Part shown: positions 1 through 12,400 of the stretch, one piece after another | Layout of the letters: each line of letters begins with the position of its first letter | Numbering within the stretch: position 1 is the stretch's first letter | Origin: Luzula sylvatica | Lineage: Eukaryota > Streptophyta > Magnoliopsida > Poales > Juncaceae | Assembly: GCA_946800325.1 (NCBI GenBank) | Contig: OX326958.1 | Coordinates: 17,326,992-17,390,991, forward strand | Direction of reading: 5' to 3' | DNA length: 64,000 nt | Position numbers and translations under genes: made by a program | The notes under the pieces: model-generated | Seen by the model: only the letters and a program-made list of their open reading frames with translations | Database searches by the model: none | Told to the model about the DNA's origin: nothing

Positions 1-3000
1 GTTTAATTAATTTAGGTATTAAATATAAAAAGTAAAAAACCGCTGAGATCTGCCGAGATTCCTGATAATCATCTTTCGCTCTTGATGGTCGCCTGCCGAC
101 TAGCGGGCGCCGAACGTTTTCTGTAACATTTCTCTTTATACATATTCGAAGAATAAATATAATTTTTTAAATGAAGATTTAAAATCAATGACATTATTAA
201 TCACTAAGATTAAAATACATAATGTATGAATAGTTTGATCTGTTTATATTTTTATATTTTTTATATTTGATTTTTCTTAGTATTCAAAATAATATTTTTA
301 TATGATTGAGAAAATAACACTAATATATGAGTATAATAAATAGCAACCAAAATTAATAAAAATATAAAAATTATTTGTTAGTAAAAAAATTAAATTACTT
401 TTAATTATGTTATGTTAACTAGCACCATCCTAAATCTTTATCTCTACTTCTCCAATAATATCATTGCTTCATTCTTGGTATTGTTTTCCATTACTTTAGG
501 GGTGTTTAGCGAAATTAGGATGAAATGTAAGAATAAGATGCACCTAATTTTAAATACTTTTGTCAACCAATATATTTTCAATTCTATCCTTGCTATAATA
601 GAGGGAATAATGCAAAAGGACAAAAAAAAAATTTGCTAACACATAACCACTCACAAGTTGACACATATATACATTTGTCACACCATTTCAACAATCATTA
701 GCTGCCACGTGTCATGTGATGGGTCCATTCAAGAAAGAAATTTTTATATGTGCTTGGTTTTTGATAACACGTAAAACAGGTCGTTTAAAAGTGTAAATTC
801 AATCTTACGAGTTAATCAAAACAATTTATAACAAATACTAATCAAAGTGATAAGTATAGGTTCGATCCAAGGAAATTTTGCGTATAATCGAAATTGCAAT
901 TCAAGAACTATTTCTATTGGTCCAGAAGCTATAATATTTTGTCACAATCAATGTTTAGGCTTCACAAATCTCTGGTCAAAATATCACTTTCACACACACA
1001 AGTTTCGAATTTATAAAGATGATTGATCACAAGGGTATTTTAGGCATTAATCAAATTCCAGAAAAATATAGATCGCAAAACAAGATCTCAAATTTGGCAA
1101 AAAGATTCACAATTTAATAATAAGAGAGAGAACAGAAGAATTTCACAGGTTTGATATTTCAGTAAAAAGTAATGATCGAATTACAAGCAGGTCCCTGGCA
1201 AATTACAGAATAGTCCAGACAATTTTGAGGTTGAGTAACAGTTTTCAGAAATTCATATCAAATCGAAAATTATATCAAACAAACTCAATCAAAATCCTAA
1301 TTCAAGAGTGATATCAGATCTAAAGTTTCTAGTGAAATTAGGAATTTAAACGGTTCTACAATTGATCCAAACAGCACAGACAATGAGGTCCAGAATTAAG
1401 ATTTTTCAGCAATTTACAGTTTAGTCCTTAACAGGCTGATTTTGTAAAATCAATAACAAATAGAAAATTGCAGGAAATTGATTTATTCAAAAAACTATAT
1501 TAAACTACAGATCTAGATCTAAACAGTGATATTGAGAAAGACTTATTTTTGAGTAATTTTCTATTTTAAATGGAATTAACAAAACAGCACAAAACAATCG
1601 AGTATTTCACAAAGGAAAAATAGGAAAATTACGAAATAAAATCCACAAAAATTCTACAAATTCTATTTTATCAAATATAACAGATCTACAATCAGAGTTT
1701 ATTCAAATCTAATATTTTCCTAATTAAAACGCAACAATTGTAAAAGAGAGTACCGAAAAAGGAGAGAATTGAGTCCAAGAATGGATCTTGGAGAGGTCCT
1801 CGAGCTTTCACGCCTTGAGAGGAGGTGAGAGGACGAGGAGAACAACTTCCTTGAGCTTGAGAAAGGGAGGAAAAGATCCTCGGAGCGGCCTCGAAAACCG
1901 TGCGGAGACACGATCTTCTCGGCAAAATGGTTCGACGACGAGCGAGAGGAGCTAGAGAGCTCTAACAATGGAGTGGGGAAGAGGCTAAGACCTTACCTTC
2001 CCCAAGAATGGAATGGTTGACCCAAGAGGTCCAAGGGTGAATTGAGAGAGAAGTTTTGAATATCTTTTATAGAAGAAAAGAGAGGGGAAAGGGTTCAAAA
2101 ATTTCAGATCTGAGAATTCCACTTGCATGAGTAGGTAGAGCCACTTGTTATGAATCCAACGGTCTAAACGGCATCCAATTTGGAGATCGGACGGCCGAGA
2201 AAACTCAAAAATACTCTTGAAGATATTCTCCACGGATCAAGATTAATTCATCTTAAATTCATCCGAAATTCGTTCAGAAATTAGTTCATCTCCATTGATG
2301 ACATAATTGGAGAGATATGGGCCTGAGTTTTGTTCTATATTTCTTCTTTGGACCATGCAATGGAGAAATCCATTAACCAAATGAATGGAGGGCTTTAATT
2401 CCGGGTTGACTGCAAGTGGAGGAGGTTATAACTACCTACTCTGATACTCTGTGGTAGTGCTAGTGTGGCTCAGCGTGTAAGAGGGGAAAAAGAAGAGCAG
2501 GTTGGGATGGCAGCGTGGGTTGTACAACTCCCATGTTACAGAGCATCAAGCGCACAGTAAAGAGCCTCTTTTTCTTCTGTTGAAATATCTGTGTGTCCCT
2601 TTGTATAGCGAGCTGAGATATGAGGGAGAGAAGGAAGGGGCGCACAAGCCACATCCGTACAACGCTACAGACAACCGAGGTTGTTGAGGAGTTGACTGGT
2701 CAGCTTCTGAGGATCTGGTGCGCGTTAATATGGTATAACTTTGTTTGGCGAGTGTGTTTAAAGTATGGGATGAGTCGCGACATGGTTTAGACTGACCCAG
2801 TGTATCTGTACTTGGTTTCTGTGCGTGCTTTCGCGTAGCGGGTCAGTGAGGAGAGTCAATTCTAACTCGTTTCAAGGGTTGTGAGGATCAGGTAGGCACA
2901 GCAGTATCCTGGAGAGATTAAAGCACGTCAGGAGATTTGTTGTCCTCGGTGTAACGAGTCACTTTTGACCCGTTTGAAGTAAAAGCTCGATTTCTCTCTC

Positions 3001-3833
3001 ATGCTTTCGTCAAATATCATCATATGATATATCAAATCGATCGGCACGACGAGACGGATCCATCTACAGTTCTGGTTTTGTGAAATTTTGCACTTTTCAC
3101 CTGACATTAATACAAAAACACAATTTAAAGTATTTAATCTCAATAAATTGGAATTATGAATATTTGGTATACTTTAATCATATTTAGGTATTTAAATTCT
3201 ATATTTTGTGTATGTAAAAAGTGATGAAAAAATCCCCTTATCAGTTTTTCAAAACCATGTAAGTGATTTGTAAAAATCAAATTTAGGTTCATTGGTCCAT
3301 CCTCAATTAATTGTGACATTTTTATATAACACCCTCACAAATCAATATTTACACATCTTATGTAACAAAATTGCAATTTCCTTTACCGTATCTTGTTTAT
3401 GACATTTTTATATAAGACCCTCACAAATCAATATTTACACATTCAATGTAAAAAATTTACAACTTCCTTTACCGTATCATGTTTATGTTCATAAAATAAT
3501 AGCATATATTTACTTAATTTACTACAACATATTTTCATGTACTAATAACTTAATTTAATACTCTAAAAACACATATATGATAATAACTATATATTGAAAA
3601 TTTAATTACTAATTTAAGATAACACTTGCATATTTGTTTTAGATTAATTATAACCATATTTGCAGAAACAATTTGATTCAATTCAACCGAATTAGCTTAT
3701 AGAATCATTAATTAGACAATATTGATTAGAGATTTGTATTTGACGGTTCCGTTCAAACCGAACCGAAAAAACCATCCCGATTCCGACCGAACCTAACTTG
3801 ATTGATACCATACCGAATTAATTTTTGAACTTA
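1..3833. other. Gene-free stretch, AT-rich with a more GC-rich interval at about 1.75-2.95 kb
   Basis: I see no supportable gene here. The ORFs are short, overlap on both strands and resemble nothing I know. From about 770 to 2950 the composition is less AT-rich and the text reads like transcribed non-coding repeat DNA, perhaps a decayed LTR or gene fragment, but I found no terminal repeats or domain. A G-box-like CCACGTGT lies near 705 with no gene next to it. From 3720 to 3830 there is text rich in CCGAACCG, similar to the adjacent MITE. Confidence 0.5.
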
Positions 3834-3841
3834 CTTAAAAT

Positions 3842-4305
3842 TAGGGGTGTTCAAAAGGTTCGGTTTATTCTGATATCGAACCAAACCGTCAAGTTCGGTT
3901 TAATCGGTTTGGTTTTTCGGTTTATTTGGTTCGGTTCGGTTAGTATTGTTTGGCTTATTCGGTTTGATTTTGGAGTTCTGAAAACGATAAAACCGAACCG
4001 ACCAATTAACATTTTATTTTTCATATTTTTTTAATATGCTAATGTTGGAAAATATGAATTAAAAATCTTATAAAATAATACAATTATATTTTATAACATG
4101 TATTTATATTTTTTGATAAATAAAATTTACTTTTTTATAAAAAAAAAATTATTTTAAAATTATAGTATTTCTTATTCGGTTCAATTTTTAATCGGTCCAA
4201 AAGTTAAAACGGTTCAGTTCGGTTTGAACTTAGTTCTGTCCGATTTAAATCAGTTTAGTCTTATTCGATTCGGTTTGAACCGACCCGGCCGAATGAACAC
4301 CACTA
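3842..4305. mobile_element. Non-autonomous hAT-type MITE (464 bp)
   Basis: The left end reads TAGGGGTGTTCA. The right end, read in reverse complement, is TAGTGGTGTTCA. Both sides carry the same 8-bp direct repeat CTTAAAAT (3834-3841 and 4306-4313). An 8-bp target duplication with a TAGGG-type terminus is the hAT signature. Both arms are rich in the motif CGGTTCGGTTT and the centre is AT-rich. There is no coding sequence. Confidence 0.85.
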
Positions 4306-4489
4306 CTTAAAATCGACCCGAATAAGAAATTTTACAACTCTGTAATAAAACTATATCATTAATAAAATACATAATTTATTGCGAAAATAAATGTTAATAA
4401 ATCATATAAAGCATAATTATATTATTTGTAATATTATTATATCGTTTTTTTCAAAATTTTAAATTAACCATTTCATGAATACAATGAAA

Positions 4490-6950
4490 CGACGAAGACT
4501 AAGTCAAACCATTCAAGATTTAGTAGCTAAAAGTTCACAAAACAATATAATTTGAACAATTTATAAAATTTAATCGAGAATAATTTAGAGTTGGGTGACT
4601 AATTGAGACAATTAAAATCTAATTTGAACAACACAAATTAAAATTTAGCAACTACTTGGAACAGTAAACCGTTTAAGTTTGGACATCTAAAAAAATTAAG
4701 GATAACACGTGAATAATTAAATCGACTCATTTGAATAATTAAAAGTTGAGTGACAAAAAAATTGAACTTGTCATAAATATGAATGTATTAATTTTAATTT
4801 AATATGTTATTTGTATAATTATGTATGAGTGTGAATGGCTGAATAATCATGTACATGTTCAAACATGAAAACCTACTCATTGGAGCATATTCACATTAGA
4901 TCAAAGAATATCATATTCTCTCGATCTATATAAATATATTTTATGTATTTATAAAACCATGAACAATTCAAAATATTAATAAATATTTCTCTCTCTATAT
5001 TTGTGATGTTGTTTACCTTCTATATATAACAAACTATTATAGGGGAGTTCTATCATACACCTTTTTAAAAGGATATTTTGGGTATTTATATGAGTGTATC
5101 ATAAATTTTATTTTTTATGGATATTTTGTTCTATCATTTATTGATAAATATACTTGAAAATTTACCTTAAATAGTCATTAATTGATAATTACTCAAAATA
5201 CCCTTGAAAAAAAATGTATCATAAGCAAAAAGGGTGTATGATAGAACTCCCCTTATAACAAACTATTTATTACAAACGGACAATTCATTTTGAAACATTT
5301 TAATAATCATATCAGGAAAATTAAAACTCAAGTAAATAATTAAAAATTAAATAAACAAAAGTTCCCGAATAATTTAATTACAGAAATTAAAAATTATGTG
5401 ACGGAATGAGGAGATTACAAATTGGGTGAGTAAGCTTAACAAATTAAATTAGTTAAAATCAATTATATTAAAACACATACAAAAATTTATAATGACTAGA
5501 TTATGGACATATGAGCTTGTTTAATTATTGGGTCTAAATATGTTCAAGTGAGACTTTTGTTTTTAAATTTTAGTGCAATACTATTAAATTGTCCAAATTA
5601 ATCACACATTTTCGATTTTTTTAAATGTTGTTTCAAAAATGATCTAATTAAAACAGCCCAAACGTGTAGCGACAACAATATAAGTCGAGTAACGAAGGTT
5701 ATCTAAGTTGGACAAACTAAAAGTATTATAACAAAATGTGACATAAATAAAATATGAGTGATTGTTTGACCAATTAAAGGCTGAATGACTAACACATGGA
5801 AGATATATCCGTCAATCCATAACAATAAATCATTAGCATGAAAATCAACTAAAATTGTGTTATTAACGTGAAAATCAATTATAATTATGTCATTAACATT
5901 GATAATTTAAGTCTAGTGGATTAATTTGGCTTATCGAAAAATTTGTAAAAATGGAAAGAAAAATATAATAACAATTAACAACGTGTGATAGAAATAAAAT
6001 AGGAAACCTCTACTATTCCCCATTCTCGTCAACTCGAATTAACAAGGTAGATTAACGATTAATTCATGGTTAATCAAAATTAATATGTAATTAGAGTCTC
6101 CATCAATTAATAATTAATTAAGAATATTAAAAAATTACTAATTATGAATTAATCATTAATTGATAGAGTTATTTAGGGTGTTAATTGGGAAAAGTGACAT
6201 CATCACGATGTTCTGGGGGAAATAGAGGACATGGTAGAATACCTCAAATAAAATAAAATACGAGTGATTGTTTGACCAGTTAAAAGTTGAATGATTATTA
6301 CTTGGAAGAAATATCTACCTATTAACAACAAAAAATCGATAGTGTTGAGATCAATTAAATTAATTTGGCAAATCCAAATAATTGTAATAGCATGAAAAGA
6401 GAACAAAAAAAATATGAGTGTGTAAAGTTGGACGATTGTTTTAATTTGAACAATGAATGAAAACAATTATGCAAAATATGGACAGTCAAAAGCTGAGTAA
6501 AACTGATATCATCAATTGAAAATTGAGTGGCTAAAATTTAGTAGAGTGACATAATTTACATAAATAAAAAATTTAGTGACAACATCAAAACAATTAAAAA
6601 TTAAATACTAATATGGACAACTAAAGGTTAATGACTCAAGTTTGACGAAATAATTCTATGTGGACAAATTAAAAATTTGTGATGATACGAGGAGAATTAA
6701 AATGTGCGTATCTTATTTTTAAAAATTCATGACTAATATTGGACAAGACATAATGATACGGTTGGATAAATAATTTATGAAATATCAATTTTGGACATCA
6801 AAATAATTCAGCAACTACTTTGTACGATCAAGAGTTTATACCTTATAATTAGATAAATCAAAATTTAACTTAGTACATGATAAATTAAACTGTGATCAAA
6901 TTTTTACTTGGTGATATAATTTGAACTATAATGATGTGAGGCAAATAAGG
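4490..6950. repeat. Diffuse degenerate repeats, no gene
   Basis: This AT-rich stretch repeatedly returns to variants of a phrase like GACAATTAAAAGTTGAGTGA. The clearest pair is about 5755-5850 and 6250-6345, where both copies contain GAGTGATTGTTTGACCA followed by similar text. No open frame of note is present. It could be a very old, internally repetitive element. The MITE at 5041-5253 sits inside it. Confidence 0.4.
5041..5253. mobile_element. Foldback MITE (213 bp), probably MULE-derived
   Basis: The left end is AGGGGAGTTCTATCATACAC. The right end is its near-perfect inverted repeat. There is no coding sequence. The flanks carry a long direct duplication, TATAACAAACTATTAT at 5025-5040 and the same word with one extra T at 5254-5270. 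A sibling of nearly the same size and terminus lies at 43547-43757 with a 9-bp duplication, which points to the Mutator-like group. Confidence 0.8.
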
Positions 6951-7341
6951 CACAAAATTAATGCTTAAATTGGGGGTTTTAGCCCTTGTGAAGAACAATT
7001 CTATATACTTTATTAATCATATTTGAGATAACATGAATATTTCTTCACTAAGTGTGTTTTACTGCTTAATCACAGGAATTAGAAGGAATTTCTGGGAATT
7101 TGGAGAGTGTAGTTGTCTCCAACACGTCAAGAGGAGTAAAAACGATATATTACATCGATACATTCGGTACATGAATGAGACGGGAGGCAAACAATTATCA
7201 TGATGAAAACTTACACAAAAGTTTACACGAAAACCACTCAACCCTTAGCCCTTATCCTGCCCACCTACCTTTGGGGGAATTACTTCCTTACCCCCAATCC
7301 TCTCCACCAACTCGTGGCCAATAAGAAGACTCCATGAGTGC

Positions 7342-7349
7342 TATAAATA
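7342..7349 (+). promoter_or_regulatory. Probable TATA box of the retrotransposon LTR
   Basis: TATAAATA stands in an otherwise moderately GC-rich region about 1.25 kb before the primer binding site. A pyrimidine-rich CT tract follows at 7416-7434. This is the arrangement expected for an LTR promoter whose transcript starts near 7370. The role is inferred from position only. Confidence 0.6.
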
Positions 7350-8074
7350 TGACCACAAGGGCCACGAGTTTGGGGACGTTCTTTTCACACTCTTTTACGC
7401 CCATTCTCCCATTCTCTCTCTCTCTCTCTCCCTCTTAAGCAAGTCCAAGAACTTTCAAGAACACACAAGAATTGCAACTACGAACGATAATTTTCTAAGA
7501 TCGATCACCGAATAGAAGCTTACTTCATTCGGTGAATCGGTTTACACTTCGACGAAGATCGAATTGCGAGGATTGAGGTGGAGCTTTCTTCATCCGAATC
7601 CACGCAAGCAAGGAGTCGAGCATTTGCTATTCCACTCGGGAGCTTTCTTCCAATTGGACTTCTTGCAATCTCGAGTTCACTCAACCGGTACGGAGCTTTC
7701 TTCGATTGGCGAGTGGATCGGTACGAAAGGAAACGTTGTGTGAGGCGACTAGCTTTCTAGCATCTCAAGCAACGGAGAAGGCATCCAAGACGAGACTCGA
7801 AGCTTTCTTCATCTCTCTAGGTGTTTTCTTTCCTTTCTTGTAATTCTTGTAGTTTAAATTCGAAATTGGGTTTGTGTAAAGAATTCTCGGTTTAATGAAT
7901 CTTTAGTTTCTTGTTACTTGAATCGAATCTTTGTTCTAAAACTTGCTCTTTTACTTAAGTTTTTGCTCTCAATTTCTGCCTTAAAACTCAGTTTAATCTT
8001 ACTTAATTCAATCTCAAAACAAACCTTTAATTCAAATCTCAAATCAAAACTCAAACCAGAATTCCAGAATTACT

Positions 8075-8412
8075 TCCGTTATAACGGAACTTGAACTGCG
8101 TTACAACGGACTGAACGGTTTGTACCTGATTTTCAGTCTGTTGGTACTCCGTTGTAACGCAACTTAACTCCGTTGTAACGGACTCACCAGGATTTCCACT
8201 CAAATAGTTCAATACTAGTGCGTTATAACGGAAATAGTAGTCCGTTGTAACGGATTAACCAATCCGTTGCAACGCTACCGCTGTTCGTTATAACGGACTA
8301 GTTTAGTGCGTTATAACGGAGTTTCATCCGTTGTAACGGACGTTCATCTCACACTAGCGCCAGAAAATTCACTCAAGTGCGTTGTAACGGAGCTTACTTC
8401 CGTTGTAACGGA
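8075..8412. repeat. Array of 12 palindromic 14-mers, consensus TCCGTTRYAACGGA (5' array)
   Basis: Twelve copies begin at 8075, 8097, 8148, 8169, 8219, 8241, 8263, 8284, 8307, 8327, 8378 and 8399. Most read TCCGTTGTAACGGA or TGCGTTATAACGGA. The form with central AT is a perfect palindrome. Each copy holds two head-to-head AACGG/CCGTT half-sites. Spacing is irregular, with many starts 20-23 bp apart and a few near 51 bp. The array ends about 180 bp before the primer binding site, so it lies in the presumed U5 end of the LTR. Confidence 0.9.
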
Positions 8413-8593
8413 CTATCTTCTGTGAATTTTCTTCGTTATTTCTCATCCATTTTGATCCAAATTTTGACGCAATTGCTCCCCGTGGAACGAATCTATACAT
8501 TTGCCACTGTATAAACTTAGATTACAAATTTTGTTGATTGTTCGGGGTTTTTAACACAACGATATTTTACACGACAAAAACCCGTTCATCAAA

Positions 8594-8611
8594 TGGCGCC
8601 GCTGCCGGGGA
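8594..8611 (+). other. Retrotransposon primer binding site (tRNA-Asp type)
   Basis: TGGCGCCGCTGCCGGGGA matches the complement of the plant tRNA-Asp 3' end used by Athila and related elements, with one substitution. It lies 110 bp before the gag ATG and fixes the end of the 5' LTR a few bases upstream (…TTCATCAA). Confidence 0.85.
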
Positions 8612-8721
8612 GCGGTGTTTAAGTCAATATTTTAGATCGAAATTTGAGATTTAAATTCATAAATTTGTTTACTCACTTCTTTGTTCCTTTTGTGACAATC
8701 TAGGTGAAAGAAGAAAGCTTT

Positions 8722-9483
8722 ATGCACAACACAAGATCGCGCAAAGGCGAATTACTTCCATTTGTCAAGGAAATCGAAAGAAAGAACAAAAGCTCTAAGA
8801 AGAGCAAAGAACCGACACAAGAAGATCAAGACGAACCTCAACTTCAACCTCAAACTTTTTCTTCTTTCTCTACTCATTTAAATTCAAATATGGGTGATGA
8901 AACAAGAGCTCCAAGGCCAAAAACCTTGAGAGAATTAGTAGCACCTGGAAATGTGGAGGATAATTATAATTTTATTAGGCCCAATATTCCGAATTTCAAA
9001 GCGGATCCGAGCATTATAGGCTCATTGCCTATTTTTCATGGGAAAGCCACGGAAAACCCACATAAACACTTAAAAGATTTCAAGATTCAACTAAACATAT
9101 ATTCGAATTTTGAAGCTTTTAGTGACATTCTTCTTCTTCTTTTTCCTTACTCATTAGGTGACGGACCCAAGGATTGGTTCTACACGCTTAGAGGCCCTCT
9201 CGCATTCAACGAAGTAGCAAACCTCTTCAAGGAGAGGTACTTTTCGGCCTCTCGATTGGCGGCTATAAGGCGAGAACTTTTGGCAATAACGCAAAAACCG
9301 AACGAAACATTCCACGAATACTACGATCGATTCATGCGTTTGAAGGAAGAATGCCCAAGCCACAATGTCGCGGTCCAATTCCTCTACGAACAATTCATTA
9401 ACGGGCTAGGATACTCGGAGAACCAATTCCTCAACACATCCGCGGGGGGGAAGTATCGCGAACAAAGACCTCGAAGAGATTAA
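8722..9483 (+). CDS. Athila Gag (capsid-type retrotransposon Gag), frameshifted at its end
   Basis: The N-terminus begins [14 protein letters not shown], and the ATG at 8722 is the first one after the PBS. The middle part, about residues 75-240, is the retrotransposon gag domain ([44 protein letters not shown]). Gag packages the element RNA into cytoplasmic particles. The frame shifts in the run of seven G at 9444-9450, after which 11 unrelated residues precede a stop. The expected Gag continuation carries on in the next frame and runs into the pol ORF. Gag and Pol were therefore probably one polyprotein, now broken by a single extra base, either in the genome or in the read. Confidence 0.85.
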   Translation: MHNTRSRKGELLPFVKEIERKNKSSKKSKEPTQEDQDEPQLQPQTFSSFSTHLNSNMGDETRAPRPKTLRELVAPGNVEDNYNFIRPNIPNFKADPSIIGSLPIFHGKATENPHKHLKDFKIQLNIYSNFEAFSDILLLLFPYSLGDGPKDWFYTLRGPLAFNEVANLFKERYFSASRLAAIRRELLAITQKPNETFHEYYDRFMRLKEECPSHNVAVQFLYEQFINGLGYSENQFLNTSAGGKYREQRPRRD

Positions 9484-9499
9484 GAAGCTACTCGAAGTG

Positions 9500-12400
9500 A
9501 TGGCAACCAATTCTCAATCAAGAAGGAACGTCGAATACCGAGTCAATGCATGTAGCGACCTCAATGTCGACATGCTTAACGACAAGCTCGAGATCATCAT
9601 GAAGGCTTTGGGCAAGGAAGACACAAAAAAATGTGGGGTTTGCCTCGCAAATACCCACCACACCGATGAGTGCCCGAGTGTGATCGAAGATGCAAATGCC
9701 GTTTACAAGAAATTCGACGCTTCGAACTCGTATAATCCGAATCTCCGCAACCATCCTAACTTTAGTTGGTCGAATCCCAACAATGCTCAACCCGATCCGT
9801 ACCGACAAGCGGTTGCAAAACCGGCCACGTACCAACACCCAAATGCGACTCAAGCGGTTCAAAAATCGTTTCCAACTCAAGACCCGAATCAAGAAATGAA
9901 ACAAATGATGGAAGGAATGATGAGTATGATGACCTCAATGAAACAAGAATTGAAACAAGACAATAAACAAAACATGGACTCGTTGAAGCAAGAGATCTCA
10001 AGTGTAAGGCAAGAGGTTTCGAACACGAATCGCCATGTGGGCAACTTGGAGACTCAAATCAATCAAATTGCCACTCGAGTAAACGTAATCGAATCCCAAG
10101 GTACATCTCGACTCCAATCTCAATCTTTGGCTCCTTCCGAGCAAAGGCATGTGAACGCAATATCGCTCCGAAGCGGTAAAGAGGTGGGCGAAAGTTCGAA
10201 GAGCAAGGAGGTACAAGAAGAAAAGGAGCTCGAGGTACCGGTACCGAAGAAGAGTCCGACTCAAGCCGCGACGTTACCAACTCAAGAATTAGAAACCGAA
10301 TCGATTCAAGTCAAGCCACCTTTCCCGAGTCGTCTCCCAAAGCCAATCGAATCGAACAACGACGTGCTTGCCATTTTAAAGAAAGTGGAGGTAAACATTC
10401 CTCTACTCGAAGCAATCAAAGAAGTGCCTCGTTTGGCAAAATACCTCAAGGCATTGTGCACGAATAAAAGAAAGACAAAAGGAGATGAATTGATTAGTGT
10501 GGGGGAGAGTGTTTCGGCGATTTTGAGACTCCCCCAAAAGCACAAAGATCCGGGGATGTTCGCTATCCCTTGCAAAATTCGGCAACACGAGTTACCCAAA
10601 TGCATGCTCGATTTGGGCGCATCCATTAATGTAATGCCCTTCTCGGTTTTCAAAACCCTAGATCTCGGCCCTCTCGACGATACACAAGTAGTAATTCAAT
10701 TGGCCGATAGATCTCCGACAAAGCCGGTGGGAGTAGTCGAAGATGTGATCGTAACGGTGAATGGACTTTATTTCCCCGCGGACTTCTACGTGTTGGACAT
10801 GAATGAGGGGAGTAACGATTCAACCCCGATTCTCCTTGGACGGCCATTTTTGAAGACGGCGCGCACAAAAATCGATGTACACGCGGGAGAGCTCACGATG
10901 GAGTTCGATGATGAGGTAATCAAATTCAATATTTTTGACAAACTAAAGGAACCTATTGTAGGTACACTCAACTTAAGTGCTATGGACGTGGTCGACGATT
11001 GTGTACAAGAAATCATGGATAGCTCTCTCGAAAACTTTCAATGGAGCTCGAACCCACTATTCGAGGAATTTGAAGGATATGACAATCCTACATTCGAGAT
11101 CGAGCCGGACTTGGAAGAAGAACAAGGCATAGGTCAAGCACTTTTTCTAAGAGACCTCGAAATTCCGATGCAAAGAGCTCCATCTTCAATCGAACAAGCT
11201 CCAAGGTTAGAATTGAAAAAATTACCTTTTGGACTAAAGTATGCTTTTCTCGATGAAGCGAAGACCTTGCCGGTGATAATTGCCTCGAACCTAGCAAAGG
11301 AGCAAGAAGAAAAACTCATCGAAATGCTAAAAAGGAATAAGAAGGCTTTCGGGTGGACACTCTCCGACATTCCGGGCATCTCCCCCTCCATGTGCACACA
11401 CCGAATCCTTCTCGAGGACGATGCTAAGCCCTCGCGAGAACCACAAAGGCGGCTCAATCCGCCAATGATGGAAGTTGTAAAGAAAGAGGTGATCAAGCTA
11501 CTCGACGCCGGAATCATTTACCCCATCGCCGACTCGAAATGGGTCTCGCCCATACATGTGGTGCCGAAGAAAACGGGGATGACGATAGTTGAGAACGATG
11601 AAGGCGATCAAGTGCCGACTCGAGTTCAAAACGGGTGGCGAGTTTGCATCGATTATCGAAGGCTCAATAAGGCGACAAAGAAGGATCACTTTCCGCTTCC
11701 ATTCATCGATCAAATGTTAGAAAGACTCGCGGGAAATCCGTTCTATTGCTTCCTCGATGGATTTTCGGGCTATTTCCAAATACCGGTCGCACCCGAAGAT
11801 CAAGAGAAGACCACATTCACGTGCCCGTTTGGTACCTTCGCGTACCGACGCATGCCATTCGGGCTATGCAATGCTCCCGGCACATTTCAAAGGTGTATGC
11901 TTTCTATTTTCTCCGATTATATTGCCAAATTCATTGAAGTTTTTATGGATGATTTCTCGGTATTTGGGGACTCATTCGACTCGTGTCTAGATCACTTGTC
12001 CCAAATACTCGAGAAATGCATTGAATCTAACCTTGTCTTAAATTTTGAGAAATGCCACTTCATGGTGAGCAATGGAATTGTATTAGGTCATTTGATCTCG
12101 GAGAAAGGAATGGAAGTCGACAAGGCGAAAATCGACGTAATCAAGACACTTCCGTATCCAAAGACGGTAAAAGACGTGCGATCCTTTCTTGGCCATGCGG
12201 GATTCTATAGGCGCTTCATGAAAGATTTCTCCAAACTCGCCCAACCAATGTGCCAACTATTGAAGAAAGACGAAAAATTCGAGTTCGGGGAAAAGTGCAA
12301 GAGATCCTTCGACGATTTGAAAGAGAAGCTTTGCTCCGCACCAATCATCAAGTCGCCAAATTGGGAGCTACCATTCGAAATAATGTGTGACGCAAGCGAC

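Noticed and set aside
1692..2233. Overlapping minus-strand Ser/Arg-rich ORFs of about 80 codons
   Set aside because: Three overlapping frames in a less AT-rich patch, no domain, no splice support; more likely non-coding repeat DNA.
7578..7760. 60-codon plus-strand ORF in the Athila leader
   Set aside because: It lies in the presumed transcribed LTR/leader, has no similarity I know, and is short enough for chance.
8075..8412. Regularly repeated short palindromes resembling a CRISPR array
   Set aside because: The setting is a plant nuclear retrotransposon. The repeat is only 14 bp, spacers are 7-37 bp and some are repeated, and there are no cas genes. It is a retrotransposon-borne array of sites.
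9518..9904. Minus-strand and other-frame ORFs across gag and pol
   Set aside because: Shadows of the long Athila pol frame; none shows a domain.
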